From contig NZ_CP174607.1 in NCBI RefSeq assembly GCF_045999315.1, forward strand, positions 310,001 to 374,000: 64,000 nt of DNA, written 5' to 3'. This stretch comes from Peredibacter sp045999315. Its GTDB lineage: Bacteria; Bdellovibrionota; Bacteriovoracia; Bacteriovoracales; Bacteriovoracaceae. Positions 43,666 to 52,905 of this stretch are shown one piece after another. The notes beneath the pieces are model-generated. The model had not been told where the DNA came from, made no database searches, and saw only the letters and a program-made list of their open reading frames with translations. The translations under genes and the position numbers were made by a program. Position 1 is the stretch's first letter. Each line of letters starts with the position of its first letter.

Positions 43666-45750
43666 TTACAACCTCACGGTACCGAGAGATCTGATATTGA
43701 CTTCTGGACTAAGTTCATTATGACTTACCACAATCAGGTTGGGAATGAATTTTTCAGTCAACCTCTTGAAATGACGGCGAATCACTGGCGAACATAGAAC
43801 TACCATTTTCTCCCCTTGCGAGGTCGCCTCTTCAATCTTTTCATTGAGCGAGGCCAGGATAGTTTGAGTCACTTTAGGATCGAGATTTAACTGCGATCCA
43901 TGATCAGTGTGGATAATTGAACGAGCAACGGCCTCCTCAAGACTACGGTCCAGCGTAAACAGCGGAACGTCTCCCTGAGAGCCTTTAATTTTTTCTGTAA
44001 TGGTCCTATAAAGGGCCTGACGAACGTATTCAGTAAGAGCTTCAGCGTCTTTTGTTCCAGTTCCAAACTCAGCAAGAGTTTCAAGGATCGTGCGAAGGTC
44101 ACGAACTGAAACACCTTCACGTAAAAGGGCCTGCATAACTTTAAGCACAGTCCCAAGTGGCATGATGTCCGGAACAAGGTCTGAAACAATCTTCGGATTC
44201 TCTTCTTTGAAGTTGTCGAGAATCTTGACCAGTTCCTGACGACCAAACATTTCAGAAAGATTCGCTTTAAGAACTTCAGTTAAGTGAGTCGCCACAATTG
44301 TTGAAAGATCAACCACGGTGTAACCATTGTATTGAGCTTCGTCCTTGCGATCATCAGTGATCCAGATGGCAGGAAGACCGAACACAGGTTCTTTTGTTTC
44401 GATTCCATCCATTGCTTCAATCACAGTTCCAGGGTCCATCGCCATCATGTGATCAGGCATTAATTCACCACGAGCGATCTCAATTCCTTTTAATTTAATT
44501 GAGTAACCACCTGGCTTAAGCTCCAGGTTATCTTTGATTCGAACTGAAGGAATAATCATCCCCCAATCAAGAGCAAATTGTTTTCTAATGTGTGAAATAC
44601 GTTCAAGGAGATCGCCATTTTGTTCAGCATCCACGATTGAAACAATTCCATATCCTACTTCAAGTTGCACAAGTTCCACTGGAAGAAGAGATTCAAGCGT
44701 CTCAGCTTTGGCCTTAGTTTCAGGAGCAAGCGCCGCTTTAACTTCAGCTGCTTTCGCCATCTCTTTGTTCTTCTCTACTTTGAATCCAGCGTAACCAATC
44801 AAACCACCGATCATAAGGAACGGGAAGGCCGGGAAACCAGGAATCAAACCAAAAACTGAAATCGCACCCGCAGTGATGTAGAAAGCTTTTGGGTGGGCCG
44901 TGAATTCTTGATTCACCTGCTTACCAAGGGCCTCAGAGTTTGAGTTACGAGTTGTGATAATACCGGCAGCAGTAGAGATCACAAGTGCCGGAATCTGAGC
45001 GATCAAACCATCACCCACAGTTAAGAGGGTGAACACTCGAGCAGCATCAGAGAAGTTCATATCATTCTGGGCCACACCAACAATGATACCGCCCACGATG
45101 TTAATTGCTGTAATCAAGATACCCGCGATGGCGTCACCGCGAACGAATTTCGAAGCACCATCCATCGACCCGTAAAAGTCCGCTTCTTGAGCAACTTCCG
45201 CACGACGACGTTTCGCCTCTTTCTCGTCGATTAGACCTGCGTTCAAATCCGCATCGATCGCCATTTGCTTACCAGGCATTGCATCTAACGTGAATCGAGC
45301 ACTTACTTCAGCTACTCGACCAGCACCTTTAGTAATTACAATAAAGTTAATGACCACGAGGATCATGAAGATAATGATACCTACGGCGTAGTTACCACCT
45401 ACAACGAACTCACCAAAGGCCTCAATGATGTGGCCCGCGGCCTTTGTTCCATCCGATGCTCCGTGAAGAAGAATGTTTCTTGTTGAAGCAACGTTAAGGG
45501 AAAGACGAAGAAGTGTTGTAATAAGAAGCACTGATGGGAAAGTCGAGAAATCTAATGGCTTTCTCGCGTAAATCGACATCAGAAGAATCGCGATTGATGT
45601 TGCGATAGAAAATGCCAGAAACAAATCCAGAATAATTGGAGGAAGTGGAACCACCATCACACCCAGGATTAAAATTAATCCTAGAGCAATTGCGAGTTCT
45701 GAATTTTGAGAAAAGACTTTGAGCTTTTCTAAAAACCTGTCCATGGTCAC
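43666..45750 (-). CDS. flhA: Flagellar export apparatus protein FlhA
   Basis: FlhA is the nonameric proton-driven core of the flagellar type III export gate. The N-terminal half has about eight membrane segments with the conserved cytoplasmic FHIPEP-region signature VSARFTLDAMPGKQMAIDAD and LNAGLIDEKEAKRRR (about 145-180). The C-terminal cytoplasmic domain (about 350-694) includes VDLSTIVATHLTEVL and ILETLAEFGTGTKDAEALTE. Length is 694 (E. coli 692). AGAGG precedes the ATG. It is three bases ahead of flhF and 35 bp after flhB. Confidence 0.97.
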   Translation of the reverse strand: MTMDRFLEKLKVFSQNSELAIALGLILILGVMVVPLPPIILDLFLAFSIATSIAILLMSIYARKPLDFSTFPSVLLITTLLRLSLNVASTRNILLHGASDGTKAAGHIIEAFGEFVVGGNYAVGIIIFMILVVINFIVITKGAGRVAEVSARFTLDAMPGKQMAIDADLNAGLIDEKEAKRRRAEVAQEADFYGSMDGASKFVRGDAIAGILITAINIVGGIIVGVAQNDMNFSDAARVFTLLTVGDGLIAQIPALVISTAAGIITTRNSNSEALGKQVNQEFTAHPKAFYITAGAISVFGLIPGFPAFPFLMIGGLIGYAGFKVEKNKEMAKAAEVKAALAPETKAKAETLESLLPVELVQLEVGYGIVSIVDAEQNGDLLERISHIRKQFALDWGMIIPSVRIKDNLELKPGGYSIKLKGIEIARGELMPDHMMAMDPGTVIEAMDGIETKEPVFGLPAIWITDDRKDEAQYNGYTVVDLSTIVATHLTEVLKANLSEMFGRQELVKILDNFKEENPKIVSDLVPDIMPLGTVLKVMQALLREGVSVRDLRTILETLAEFGTGTKDAEALTEYVRQALYRTITEKIKGSQGDVPLFTLDRSLEEAVARSIIHTDHGSQLNLDPKVTQTILASLNEKIEEATSQGEKMVVLCSPVIRRHFKRLTEKFIPNLIVVSHNELSPEVNIRSLGTVRL

Positions 45751-45785
45751 CTCTTAAAGAGTCGCTCATCCTGAGCTAAAAATTT

Positions 45786-46862
45786 TTACTTCAAAGCTTT
45801 CTGTTTGCGTTTCAGCTTATAAACGAAAGACAGAATTTCCGCGACCGCTTTATACAATGTTCGAGGAACTCCATGTCCCACTTTCACTGTTTTATATAAC
45901 GTACGCGCCAGCATGATGTTTTCCACGATCGGAATATCATTTTCCTTCGCAATCTCTCGAATCCGAAGGGCCAAATGATCGGCACCTTTTGCCATCACGG
46001 CCGGTGCTACCATCGTCTCTCCATCATACTTCAATGCTACACTAATATGCGTTGGATTTGTAACAATTACGTCAGCCTTCTTTACATCATCCATCATCCG
46101 CTTTTGGGCCATCTGACGTTGGATCTGACGAATCTTACCTTTAACTTCCGGGTTACCATCTTTCTCTTTGGCCTCTTCCTTCGCTTCTTGCTTGGTCATC
46201 ATCATCTTTTGACGATAGGACCACTTCTCCCACCCGAAATCGGCCAGGGCCACAACACCCAGACCTAACAGGATCGAGAAACCAAGTTTTACCATCAGGT
46301 ATTTACCAAACATCAATGACTGTCCGGCATCTGAATGAAGAAATCCAAGAAACGAACCAATGTTATCTTTCATCACGCTGTAAGTGATGGCGATCACCAC
46401 AGTAAACTTGAACACACCTTTGAGGGCCTCAACCAATGACTTCTTCGAGAAGATACGTCCGAAACCTTTCAGTGGATTAATACGTTCAATGTCTGCGTTC
46501 AGAATTTCCGGAGAATAAAGAAAACCAATCTGAATAAACTGCGAAAGAAATCCCAGACAAACTGAGGCACCAAATGAAGGGGCCACGCATTTCACCAGGG
46601 TCCACATGGTGTGAGTAATCACCTCAGCGAACTTCTCTTTGGTGTAAATCATCTTAAAATCTAAGCGATACACCCAGTCGATATATTCGGTGAACTGCTC
46701 ATAGATGAACACACCACAGATAATTAATGTGAGAAGTGAGCCCGAAAGAAGCAATACAGATGAGAGCTCCTTTGAAGAAGCAACGTCACCCTTTTTGCGA
46801 GATTCATCAATCTTATACTGGGAGGGCTCTTCGGTTTTTTCGTCGTCGTTTTCGTCGGCCAC
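45786..46862 (-). CDS. flhB: Flagellar export switch protein FlhB
   Basis: FlhB controls the export switch from rod/hook to filament substrates by self-cleavage. GTG start with AGGAGGGGAT upstream. A charged N-terminus (DDEKTEEPSQYKIDESRKKG) precedes four membrane segments (about 30-215). The cytoplasmic part holds the autocleavage motif VIVTNPTHISVALKYDGE, with intact NPTH, and MAKGADHLALRIREIAKEND. Length is 358, as usual. Neighbours are fliR (25 bp upstream) and flhA. Confidence 0.97.
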   Translation of the reverse strand: MADENDDEKTEEPSQYKIDESRKKGDVASSKELSSVLLLSGSLLTLIICGVFIYEQFTEYIDWVYRLDFKMIYTKEKFAEVITHTMWTLVKCVAPSFGASVCLGFLSQFIQIGFLYSPEILNADIERINPLKGFGRIFSKKSLVEALKGVFKFTVVIAITYSVMKDNIGSFLGFLHSDAGQSLMFGKYLMVKLGFSILLGLGVVALADFGWEKWSYRQKMMMTKQEAKEEAKEKDGNPEVKGKIRQIQRQMAQKRMMDDVKKADVIVTNPTHISVALKYDGETMVAPAVMAKGADHLALRIREIAKENDIPIVENIMLARTLYKTVKVGHGVPRTLYKAVAEILSFVYKLKRKQKALK

Positions 46863-46887
46863 ATCCCCTCCTGGGATTATGGATTAA

Positions 46888-47667
46888 TTAGAATGAAAGG
46901 AATTGAAACCATTCACCTAATTTTTCGATATATAAGTCATAACTCACTTGGAAAAACTCCTCTGCTATTCCTAAGAAGAGAAGAAGTCCCATGCCGATGT
47001 TCACCACGAAGCTCACCATCAAAACGTTCATTTGCGGAACTGTTCTGGCGACGATCCCCATAACAAGGTTCATCAGCAAGTTAGCAAAAATCAGTGGTCC
47101 CCCTAGAAGGATTGAAGCACTGAATGCCGACTTAAAGAATAACACGAAATATTCCGGGGTTTTCAGCATTTTGTCCGCATTTAAGAAATTGACAGAAAAA
47201 AAAGACTGAAACACTCCTTTGAACATTGGAACCAATGCTCCAGAAGAAAGAACCAAAATTAAGAGTGTCCACTCAATCAATCTTTCAAAAGGACCAATTT
47301 GTTGGCCCTGACTTGGATCGAAGTAACTGACACTGTTGAAGCCAATCTGTTGGGTCAGAATGCTACCGGTTGCTACGAATAGACTCATAATACATTTCAC
47401 CAAAAATCCAATAATTAGGCCGGTACATGTATGGAACATCATCAGAATCCAGATGTGGTCCACGCCGACGAAATTAACTTCTGCAACAAGTGTGCCGCGA
47501 AGATCAGGAAAGAAAGCAAATGAGATGGTAAAAGCAGAAAGAACTTTCACTAAGTTAGGAACAGCAACGTTATCAAACAGCGGAAGCTGCATTAAGACCG
47601 CTGACCAGCGGGCAAAGCTCAGCCAAAAGGCCAAGAAGGCGACTTGATCCGAAATCGTTACGTTCAT
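46888..47667 (-). CDS. fliR: Flagellar export protein FliR
   Basis: FliR is part of the FliPQR export channel. The 259 residues form six hydrophobic segments with family blocks FARWSAVLMQLPLFDNVAVP, the QQIGFNSVSYFDPSQGQQIGP loop (A-x-Q-I-G-F and P-x-x-x-x-Q) and LLMNLVMGIVARTVPQMNVL. It overlaps fliQ by one base (TAATG), which points to coupled translation, consistent with the fixed FliPQR stoichiometry. Confidence 0.95.
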   Translation of the reverse strand: MNVTISDQVAFLAFWLSFARWSAVLMQLPLFDNVAVPNLVKVLSAFTISFAFFPDLRGTLVAEVNFVGVDHIWILMMFHTCTGLIIGFLVKCIMSLFVATGSILTQQIGFNSVSYFDPSQGQQIGPFERLIEWTLLILVLSSGALVPMFKGVFQSFFSVNFLNADKMLKTPEYFVLFFKSAFSASILLGGPLIFANLLMNLVMGIVARTVPQMNVLMVSFVVNIGMGLLLFLGIAEEFFQVSYDLYIEKLGEWFQFLSF

Positions 47668-47939
47668 TAACGCCTAATTAGTTCCGGAATGCTTGTGAAG
47701 TGCTCATGAGTGTAACTCACCATGGTTTCCATCATCCAAGGACTGAAGATAACCAGGGCCGCAATAACCACAAGGATTTTAGGAATAAAAGATAAGGTTT
47801 GTTCGTTAATTTGAGTAACGGCCTGGAAGATCGACACGAGAACACCGACTACCAAGGCGCCTAGTAGCATAGGAGCTGAAAGCATCAGGGTCACTTTAAT
47901 GGCCTGGTTCACTACCTCGATGGCAAATTCATTTTCCAT
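47667..47939 (-). CDS. fliQ: Flagellar export protein FliQ
   Basis: This is a 90-residue hairpin membrane protein of the FliPQR channel. Two hydrophobic helices (IKVTLMLSAPMLLGALVVGVL and PKILVVIAALVIFSPWMMETMV) are linked by the conserved VSIFQAVTQINEQTLSF loop. Length equals that of other FliQ proteins (89). It lies eight bases after fliP. Confidence 0.96.
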   Translation of the reverse strand: MENEFAIEVVNQAIKVTLMLSAPMLLGALVVGVLVSIFQAVTQINEQTLSFIPKILVVIAALVIFSPWMMETMVSYTHEHFTSIPELIRR

Positions 47940-47947
47940 GAGATCTC

Positions 47948-48691
47948 CTAAGTATTAAATGATCTGAGGATGGCACCGGTTACTAACTGCCAACCATCGA
48001 CCAATACAAAAAGTAATAATTTAAACGGCATCGAAACCAGCATTGGAGGAAGCATCATCATCCCCATGGCCATCAAAACTGACGCCACCACCATGTCGAG
48101 CACGATGAACGGGATATAAAGCAAGAATCCAATCTGGAACGCTGTTTTTAGCTCTGAAATGATGAAAGCAGGAATCAGATAATGAGTCGGAACTGCATTG
48201 ATATCTGATGGGGCCGCCGCATTTGTTACGTCATAAAAAAGGCCGATATCTGCTTTACGAACATGCTTCTGCATGAAAGCCCGAAGATCTTTTTCCAGGC
48301 CTTCAAGCGCCTTGGTCGCATCAATTTGTTTTGCCTGATACGGCTTAAGGCTGTTCTCGTAAATTGATTTCCCTGTCGGCATCATCACGAAGATCGAAAG
48401 GAAAAGTGCGAACCCGATGAGAAGTTGGTTCGGTGGCATGTTCTGCGTTCCGAGAGCTTGTCTCATGAACGACAGCACCACTACGATACGAGTAAAAGAA
48501 GTACAAAGAATAATAATTGCTGGAGCGAGGGTAAGGATTGTAAAGAGAAGTAATACTTCGAGTGTGTCGACAAGATTAGTTCCTTGGCCAAAGTTTACAG
48601 CGACTCCGGGTAGATTCGCCGATTGGGAAAACGCCGATTGAGCTGCGGCCAACAATACAAAACCTAAACCTAACTTGGAAAACTTATTCAT
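47948..48691 (-). CDS. fliP: Flagellar export protein FliP
   Basis: FliP is the main subunit of the export channel and, as usual, carries a cleavable signal peptide (LGLGFVLLAAAQSAFS). Motifs are LLFTILTLAPAIIILCTSFTRI, VVLSFMRQALGTQNMPPNQLLI, FIISELKTAFQIGFLLYIPF and VLMAMGMMMLPPMLVSMPFK with LLLFVLVDGW. The two PROSITE-type FliP signatures are complete. Length is 247 (E. coli 245). It overlaps the fliO stop by one base. Confidence 0.97.
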   Translation of the reverse strand: MNKFSKLGLGFVLLAAAQSAFSQSANLPGVAVNFGQGTNLVDTLEVLLLFTILTLAPAIIILCTSFTRIVVVLSFMRQALGTQNMPPNQLLIGFALFLSIFVMMPTGKSIYENSLKPYQAKQIDATKALEGLEKDLRAFMQKHVRKADIGLFYDVTNAAAPSDINAVPTHYLIPAFIISELKTAFQIGFLLYIPFIVLDMVVASVLMAMGMMMLPPMLVSMPFKLLLFVLVDGWQLVTGAILRSFNT

Positions 48692-49854
48692 TAGTTGAAC
48701 TCAATCGGCTTAAGCTTCTTGGCCTTCTTCTTGAGTTCATCTGAAAACTTCACGATGTCCTTAGCAGTGAGGGCCTGAATGCCCTTCTCTTCAGGAACCG
48801 GAGTTGATTCATTGATGTTTTCTTTGATTTTGAATACGGGCTCCTGAGCTTGCGCTTCAACTGAACCAAGATTTAAATCAAAGTTTGTTCCTGTAACTTC
48901 CTTCTCTCCTTCTTTGATAAGACCTGTTGTGTCTGTCATTTCCGAAAGAAACTGAATGCCACTCTCAGAGTTCGAAACAAGGAAGATTTGCTTATGGGCC
49001 TTCACCACCATCAGTGAACGCTTAGGCGCCACATAGGTCGTCGAAAGAACCTGAATCATCTGTGAGTTATTTAAGAAACCAAGTTTTCCACGATTAAATA
49101 CGCCCTTCTTAAGAAGTTGTACTACACCGTAGAAAAGACCTAGTACCATGGCCAGGAACACAGTGAACTTCGCCGCGTATCCAGCGAATGAGAAGTTATC
49201 CGCAGGTTTAGCAATTGGGGCCGGAGTCGCCGCTGGAGTTGCCTCACGAGCGATACCTGCTTGCTTCACATTTACTTCGTCTTTCTTTGTCTCCGCTTTC
49301 GCCGCTTCTGCCTTGGCAGTGCTTTCATTCATCAGCTTATTAAGGTAGTCCTCATTCAACTGATCTTTTGAAACTTTGTTTTCAGCTTTTTTCTCAACTG
49401 CAGGTGCAGCTGGAGCGGTAGGAGTTTTTGCAGGACGAGTCGCTTCTGCTTTCGCAGCTACAGGCGCGGCCTTCTCTACTTTTCCGCGAGGGAAAACGAC
49501 TTCGATATTCTTATTTTTCCAGCCAAGGTTCACACCATCTGCATCAATGTTATAAGGAAGAACCGCTTTTACGATCGCCTTACCATTGAGAACATTTGCC
49601 GAAAGAATTGCACCACTCACCGTCTTAGAGAAACCATTAAAGGCATCTGCTTGAGTCAGTGTGATTTCGATTGTTTTACCGTAAACACGCATATCAGGGA
49701 GTTCGTTAGAACGGCCGTCCAGAGCAATATTTACATATCCGTTGGCACCGCTTGTTTTAAGATCCACAGACGTCACTTTGACCCCAGCTTGGGCACCTAA
49801 AGTCACCATGGTTCCGAGTGCTAATGTAATGAACTTCCTATTCATAACCATCAT
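48691..49854 (-). CDS. fliO: FliO-like flagellar protein with AMIN-like N-domain
   Basis: FliO helps assemble FliP. The signal peptide ends GTMVTLGAQA. Residues 23-130 form an AMIN-like beta domain (VKVTSVDLKTSGANGYVNIA) that could bind peptidoglycan. A Lys/Ala/Glu/Pro-rich spacer (about 130-225) leads to one membrane helix (FTVFLAMVLGLFYGVVQLL) and the cytoplasmic FliO domain (MIQVLSTTYVAPKRSLMVVK, AHKQIFLVSNSESGIQFLSE). The protein is 387 residues, three times the E. coli FliO, because of the periplasmic extension. Position before fliP confirms identity. Confidence 0.9.
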   Translation of the reverse strand: MMVMNRKFITLALGTMVTLGAQAGVKVTSVDLKTSGANGYVNIALDGRSNELPDMRVYGKTIEITLTQADAFNGFSKTVSGAILSANVLNGKAIVKAVLPYNIDADGVNLGWKNKNIEVVFPRGKVEKAAPVAAKAEATRPAKTPTAPAAPAVEKKAENKVSKDQLNEDYLNKLMNESTAKAEAAKAETKKDEVNVKQAGIAREATPAATPAPIAKPADNFSFAGYAAKFTVFLAMVLGLFYGVVQLLKKGVFNRGKLGFLNNSQMIQVLSTTYVAPKRSLMVVKAHKQIFLVSNSESGIQFLSEMTDTTGLIKEGEKEVTGTNFDLNLGSVEAQAQEPVFKIKENINESTPVPEEKGIQALTAKDIVKFSDELKKKAKKLKPIEFN

Positions 49855-49873
49855 CCTTTCTAGTTTCCAGAAC

Positions 49874-50230
49874 TTACTTCAAAGACTCAATTCTCTCGAG
49901 TGGGCTAATGATATCTGTTAGACGGATCCCGAACTTCTCGTTCACCACCACAACCTCGCCTCTTGCAACCAGCTTGCCATTTACCAGAACTTCCAGCGGC
50001 TCACCAGCGAGCTTATCTAGTTCTAAAACCGAACCTTGGCCCAGTTGAAGAAGATCTTTAATGATCACTTTCGCGCGACCTAGCTCAACACTCACTTTCA
50101 GTGGGATGTCTAAGATGAAGTCTAGGTTTTGAACCTTGAGCTTATTAAGAGCATCATCACCCGCTTTAATCTGATCCGCTAATTCGCGAATAGCATCTTT
50201 GTTGTTGTCTGACATTTCAGTTGACGCCAT
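49874..50230 (-). CDS. fliN: Flagellar motor switch protein FliN
   Basis: FliN forms the lower C-ring with FliM. A short charged N-terminus (about 1-40) is followed by the SpoA/FliMN C-domain: LDIPLKVSVELGRAKVIIKD, LLQLGQGSVLELDKLAGEPL, EVLVNGKLVARGEVVVVNEK and FGIRLTDIISPLERI. All family positions are present. Length is 118 (E. coli 137). It follows fliM by 14 bp. Confidence 0.96.
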   Translation of the reverse strand: MASTEMSDNNKDAIRELADQIKAGDDALNKLKVQNLDFILDIPLKVSVELGRAKVIIKDLLQLGQGSVLELDKLAGEPLEVLVNGKLVARGEVVVVNEKFGIRLTDIISPLERIESLK

Positions 50231-50244
50231 ATGAGTGTTTCCTT

Positions 50245-51252
50245 TTATGTAATTCTACGGGTGACTTGTACTGCGCGGTTGCCCTTGTAGACACCGATCA
50301 GGCATTTTAATTTTTTTGCTTCTTCAATCTCGAGATCCAGCTCTCCTGAAACTTCCTGAGACAGAGGAATAATGTCCCCTACCTGCAGACCAATCAGATC
50401 ACCGATCGTCATTTCAGTCTCACCTAGCTTAACAACTGCTGTTGCTTGAGCGTGCTGAACATGCTCCTGCATTGAACGTGTCCACAGAGTGTCCACCACA
50501 TCGTTATCAGTTTGATAACTTGAAGAGAGCTTCTGTTTAATTGGTTCAATTGTTGAGTACGGGATGACCACCATGATGGTTCCCGAAGCAGATTCAAACT
50601 CGACTTCGAATGTTGTCGTGATAATAACGTCAGAAGGAGGAACCACACCCACGAACTGAGGGTTGATCTCGGTACGAACGTATTGAGCGTCGATTCTGTG
50701 AACTGGTGCCCATGCTTCTTCAAGATCATTAATGGCCATGTCCATCACACGTCTCATGAATGAAAGCTCGATTGAAGTGAATTCCTTCCCTTCAATCTTT
50801 GTGAATGGACGGTCAGTACCGCCAAAGTATGAGTCAATGATGGCGTAAGCTAGTTTTGATTCAAATACGATCAGAGCTGGACCACGAAGTTCATTGAAAC
50901 GCATGATACACATACACGATGGGATCGGGAGTGTGTTCACGAATTCACCGAACTTCAATAGATCTGTCGAGATCATTGAGATGGTCGAAATCTTTCTGAG
51001 AGAGTTTGAAAGCGACACACGGAATTGACGGATGAAGCGCTCATAAATGATCTCAAGAATAGGCATTCGTCCACGAATAACCCGGTCTTGGTTGGTGAGA
51101 TCATAGGGCTGAATATTGGCATCAGATTCTTCTACTTCTCCGAAACCATCCATTCCACCAGAATCAGCAGCTGACGCTGAACTAGTATCACCATCATCAT
51201 TAACGGCATTAAGTAACGCGTCTACTTCGTCTTGGCTCAATACTTGGGCCAT
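50245..51252 (-). CDS. fliM: Flagellar motor switch protein FliM
   Basis: FliM links CheY-P to the rotor. The N-terminal CheY-binding peptide is seen as MAQVLSQDEVDALLNAV. The middle CheC-like domain has LEIIYERFIRQFRVSLSNSL and IDSYFGGTDRPFTKIEGKEF. The C-terminal SpoA domain (EMTIGDLIGLQVGDIIPLSQ, LKCLIGVYKGNRAVQV) interacts with FliN. Length is 335 (E. coli 334). AGGAGGGGAAAGC precedes the ATG. A spacer rich in Asp, Ser and Gly (residues 18-45) is typical. Confidence 0.97.
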   Translation of the reverse strand: MAQVLSQDEVDALLNAVNDDGDTSSASAADSGGMDGFGEVEESDANIQPYDLTNQDRVIRGRMPILEIIYERFIRQFRVSLSNSLRKISTISMISTDLLKFGEFVNTLPIPSCMCIMRFNELRGPALIVFESKLAYAIIDSYFGGTDRPFTKIEGKEFTSIELSFMRRVMDMAINDLEEAWAPVHRIDAQYVRTEINPQFVGVVPPSDVIITTTFEVEFESASGTIMVVIPYSTIEPIKQKLSSSYQTDNDVVDTLWTRSMQEHVQHAQATAVVKLGETEMTIGDLIGLQVGDIIPLSQEVSGELDLEIEEAKKLKCLIGVYKGNRAVQVTRRIT

Positions 51253-51293
51253 GCTTTCCCCTCCTGGGACTTAACCAAAAAGCATCCTGCTAA

Positions 51294-51836
51294 TTAGTTG
51301 ATTTGGAAGCTGATGTAGTAAATATCTTCCACTCTTCCATCAACCAAAAATGAATTGATAGAAGCTTTAATCTCTTCTTTTAAGTAGCTCTTCCCTTCTT
51401 TCTTAAGAAGATCATCCGCTCTCTTCGTGTTCAAAATGCTGATGATAGTGTCGCGAATTTGCGGCTTACGAGCTTCAAACTCGGGGGCCTTAGCATCATC
51501 ACTCATTTTAAGAACAGCATCGAGACGAACGTAACGACGTGGACCCTCACCTTGAGCAAGATTCACTGTGAAACTATCAAGTGGAAGAAGATTTTCTTTC
51601 TTCACAACTTCTGTTGGCTTTTGTTCACCAGCTGCTTCACCGTCTGCTGCTGCAGGAGTGTCTTTTTCTTTTAGGAGTTGAGTAAGGTCAGGGCGTTTTG
51701 CTTCCATCTCCATGAAGCGCCATTGGAAAAATGCCACTGTTCCCATCGCAACGATGTTAACGATCATGAGGATAGTTAGTAATGGATTTTTACTACTAGG
51801 ATTTGAAACCGGTCCTGGTTTATTTTCTTCAGCCAT
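51294..51836 (-). CDS. fliL: Flagellar basal-body protein FliL
   Basis: FliL surrounds the stators and raises motor torque. One membrane helix (LLTILMIVNIVAMGTVAFFQW, about 18-38) is followed by a periplasmic domain at about 80-180: LLPLDSFTVNLAQGEGPRRY, VRLDAVLKMSD, PQIRDTIISILNTKRADDLL and VEDIYYISFQIN. Length is 180. It is the first gene of the operon, behind a sigma70-like promoter and a 5' hairpin. Confidence 0.94.
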   Translation of the reverse strand: MAEENKPGPVSNPSSKNPLLTILMIVNIVAMGTVAFFQWRFMEMEAKRPDLTQLLKEKDTPAAADGEAAGEQKPTEVVKKENLLPLDSFTVNLAQGEGPRRYVRLDAVLKMSDDAKAPEFEARKPQIRDTIISILNTKRADDLLKKEGKSYLKEEIKASINSFLVDGRVEDIYYISFQIN

Positions 51837-51856
51837 TGTTACCTTTACGGGAAAAT

Positions 51857-51909
51857 GCCCCTTCCTGGGGCCTTGTCAAAATTATAACTTCCATTGGGAT
51901 TTGAATCAA
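51857..51909 (-). promoter_or_regulatory. Promoter and 5' hairpin of the flagellar operon
   Basis: On the minus strand TTGATT (51904-51909), a 17-bp spacer and a perfect TATAAT (51881-51886) lie 45-73 bases before the fliL ATG. The predicted start (near 51874) is followed at once by GCCCC / GGGGC (51857-51871), a five-base stem with a five-base loop, which could protect the 5' end. This is a housekeeping-type promoter, not a sigma-28 or sigma-54 one. Confidence 0.75.
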
Positions 51910-52012
51910 GAATGTGGTGTTCTGTATGGAATATTTTGCCGAAAAACTGGGTTTCGTAGTTGGCACTTTGACCCCAGGTAATTATTGCCTGTTTATTTAG
52001 ATGTAAACAGAC

Positions 52013-52040
52013 AAAAAAAAGCCCGGTACTACGACCGGGC
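52013..52040 (-). terminator. Intrinsic terminator of the DsbA-like gene
   Basis: GCCCGGT / ACCGGGC with a six-base loop is followed by eight T on the minus strand. It starts 26 bases after the stop at 52066. Just beyond it, CTGTTTA / TAAACAG (about 51989-52011) is a separate inverted repeat of unknown meaning. Confidence 0.92.
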
Positions 52041-52065
52041 CTCTATTATCAGATCTTGTTAGAGA

Positions 52066-52845
52066 TTAGATATTGATTTTACCGCGCTTCTTAAGCTCTT
52101 CGATCAGACCATCGAAGTGGCTTGTAGGGTAAGCACCTTTAACAGGCACACCATTAAGTAGGAAGCCTGGAGTACCTTGGAAACCGAACTTCGCAGCTTC
52201 GGCCATATCGGCGTCGATACGCTTCTGAACTGCTTCAGATTTTGCATCTTTCTCAAGCTTAGCCATATCAACTTTAAGTTTCTTAGCTTCAGCTTTTAAG
52301 AATGATTCACCATTTTGAAGAGCACGTTGGTTCTTATAAATCGCATCGTGGAATTCCCAAGCTTTTTCTGGGCTCTGAAGACGGATGGCTTCGTAGTACT
52401 GAGCAGCTGGCATAGCTTGTGGGTGGAAGCTAAGTGGAAGGTGCTTATAAACGAAACGGATTTTACCTTCATACTTCTTCATAAGTTCCATCACTGTGCC
52501 GTAGCCACGAGAACAGAAAGGACACTCGAAATCAGAATATTCAACTAGCGTGATTGGAGCGTCTTTATTTCCACGGAAGCTTTCGTCCGAACGGATTTCA
52601 GCTTGAAGAGGATTATTGAAAGACTCTTCAAGAGCTTTCTTCTCCTCTTCTTCACGACGCTTGCCTTCGCCCTCTTGAGCGGCCTTCACAGCGTTGTTAA
52701 GAGCATCAATGAACTTATTTGGATTAGCTTCAATAGCTTCAGTGATGATTTCAGGGTTTTCCTTGATCATTTTTTTTAGATCGTCTTTCGAAGTACAAGC
52801 AGAGGCCACAACAAGCACAGCTGCAAGAAGCATCATTCTTTTCAT
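52066..52845 (-). CDS. DsbA-family thioredoxin-fold lipoprotein
   Basis: A lipoprotein signal ends LVVASAC (Cys17). Residues 18-75 are helical and charged (KKMIKENPEIITEAIEANPN), like the oligomerisation stalk of ScsC-type proteins. The DsbA-like domain starts at about 90 with ITLVEYSDFECPFCSRGYGT, giving the CPFC redox pair, and ends with FGFQGTPGFLLNGVPVKGAY, which holds the cis-proline loop (TP). A disulfide oxidase or isomerase working on envelope proteins is likely; many secreted proteins in this window carry paired cysteines. Length is 259. It has its own terminator. Confidence 0.88.
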   Translation of the reverse strand: MKRMMLLAAVLVVASACTSKDDLKKMIKENPEIITEAIEANPNKFIDALNNAVKAAQEGEGKRREEEEKKALEESFNNPLQAEIRSDESFRGNKDAPITLVEYSDFECPFCSRGYGTVMELMKKYEGKIRFVYKHLPLSFHPQAMPAAQYYEAIRLQSPEKAWEFHDAIYKNQRALQNGESFLKAEAKKLKVDMAKLEKDAKSEAVQKRIDADMAEAAKFGFQGTPGFLLNGVPVKGAYPTSHFDGLIEELKKRGKINI

Positions 52846-52905
52846 GTCATTCCTTTTCTAGCGTAGGTTTGGATCATTAATAAATTATCACATGGGAAGG
52901 CGTTT

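Noticed and set aside
51837..52012. Sigma-28 or sigma-54 promoter ahead of the flagellar operon
   Set aside because: No TAAAGTTT/GCCGATAA or GG-N10-GC pair is seen in proper spacing. A sigma70-like TTGATT-17-TATAAT explains the region better.
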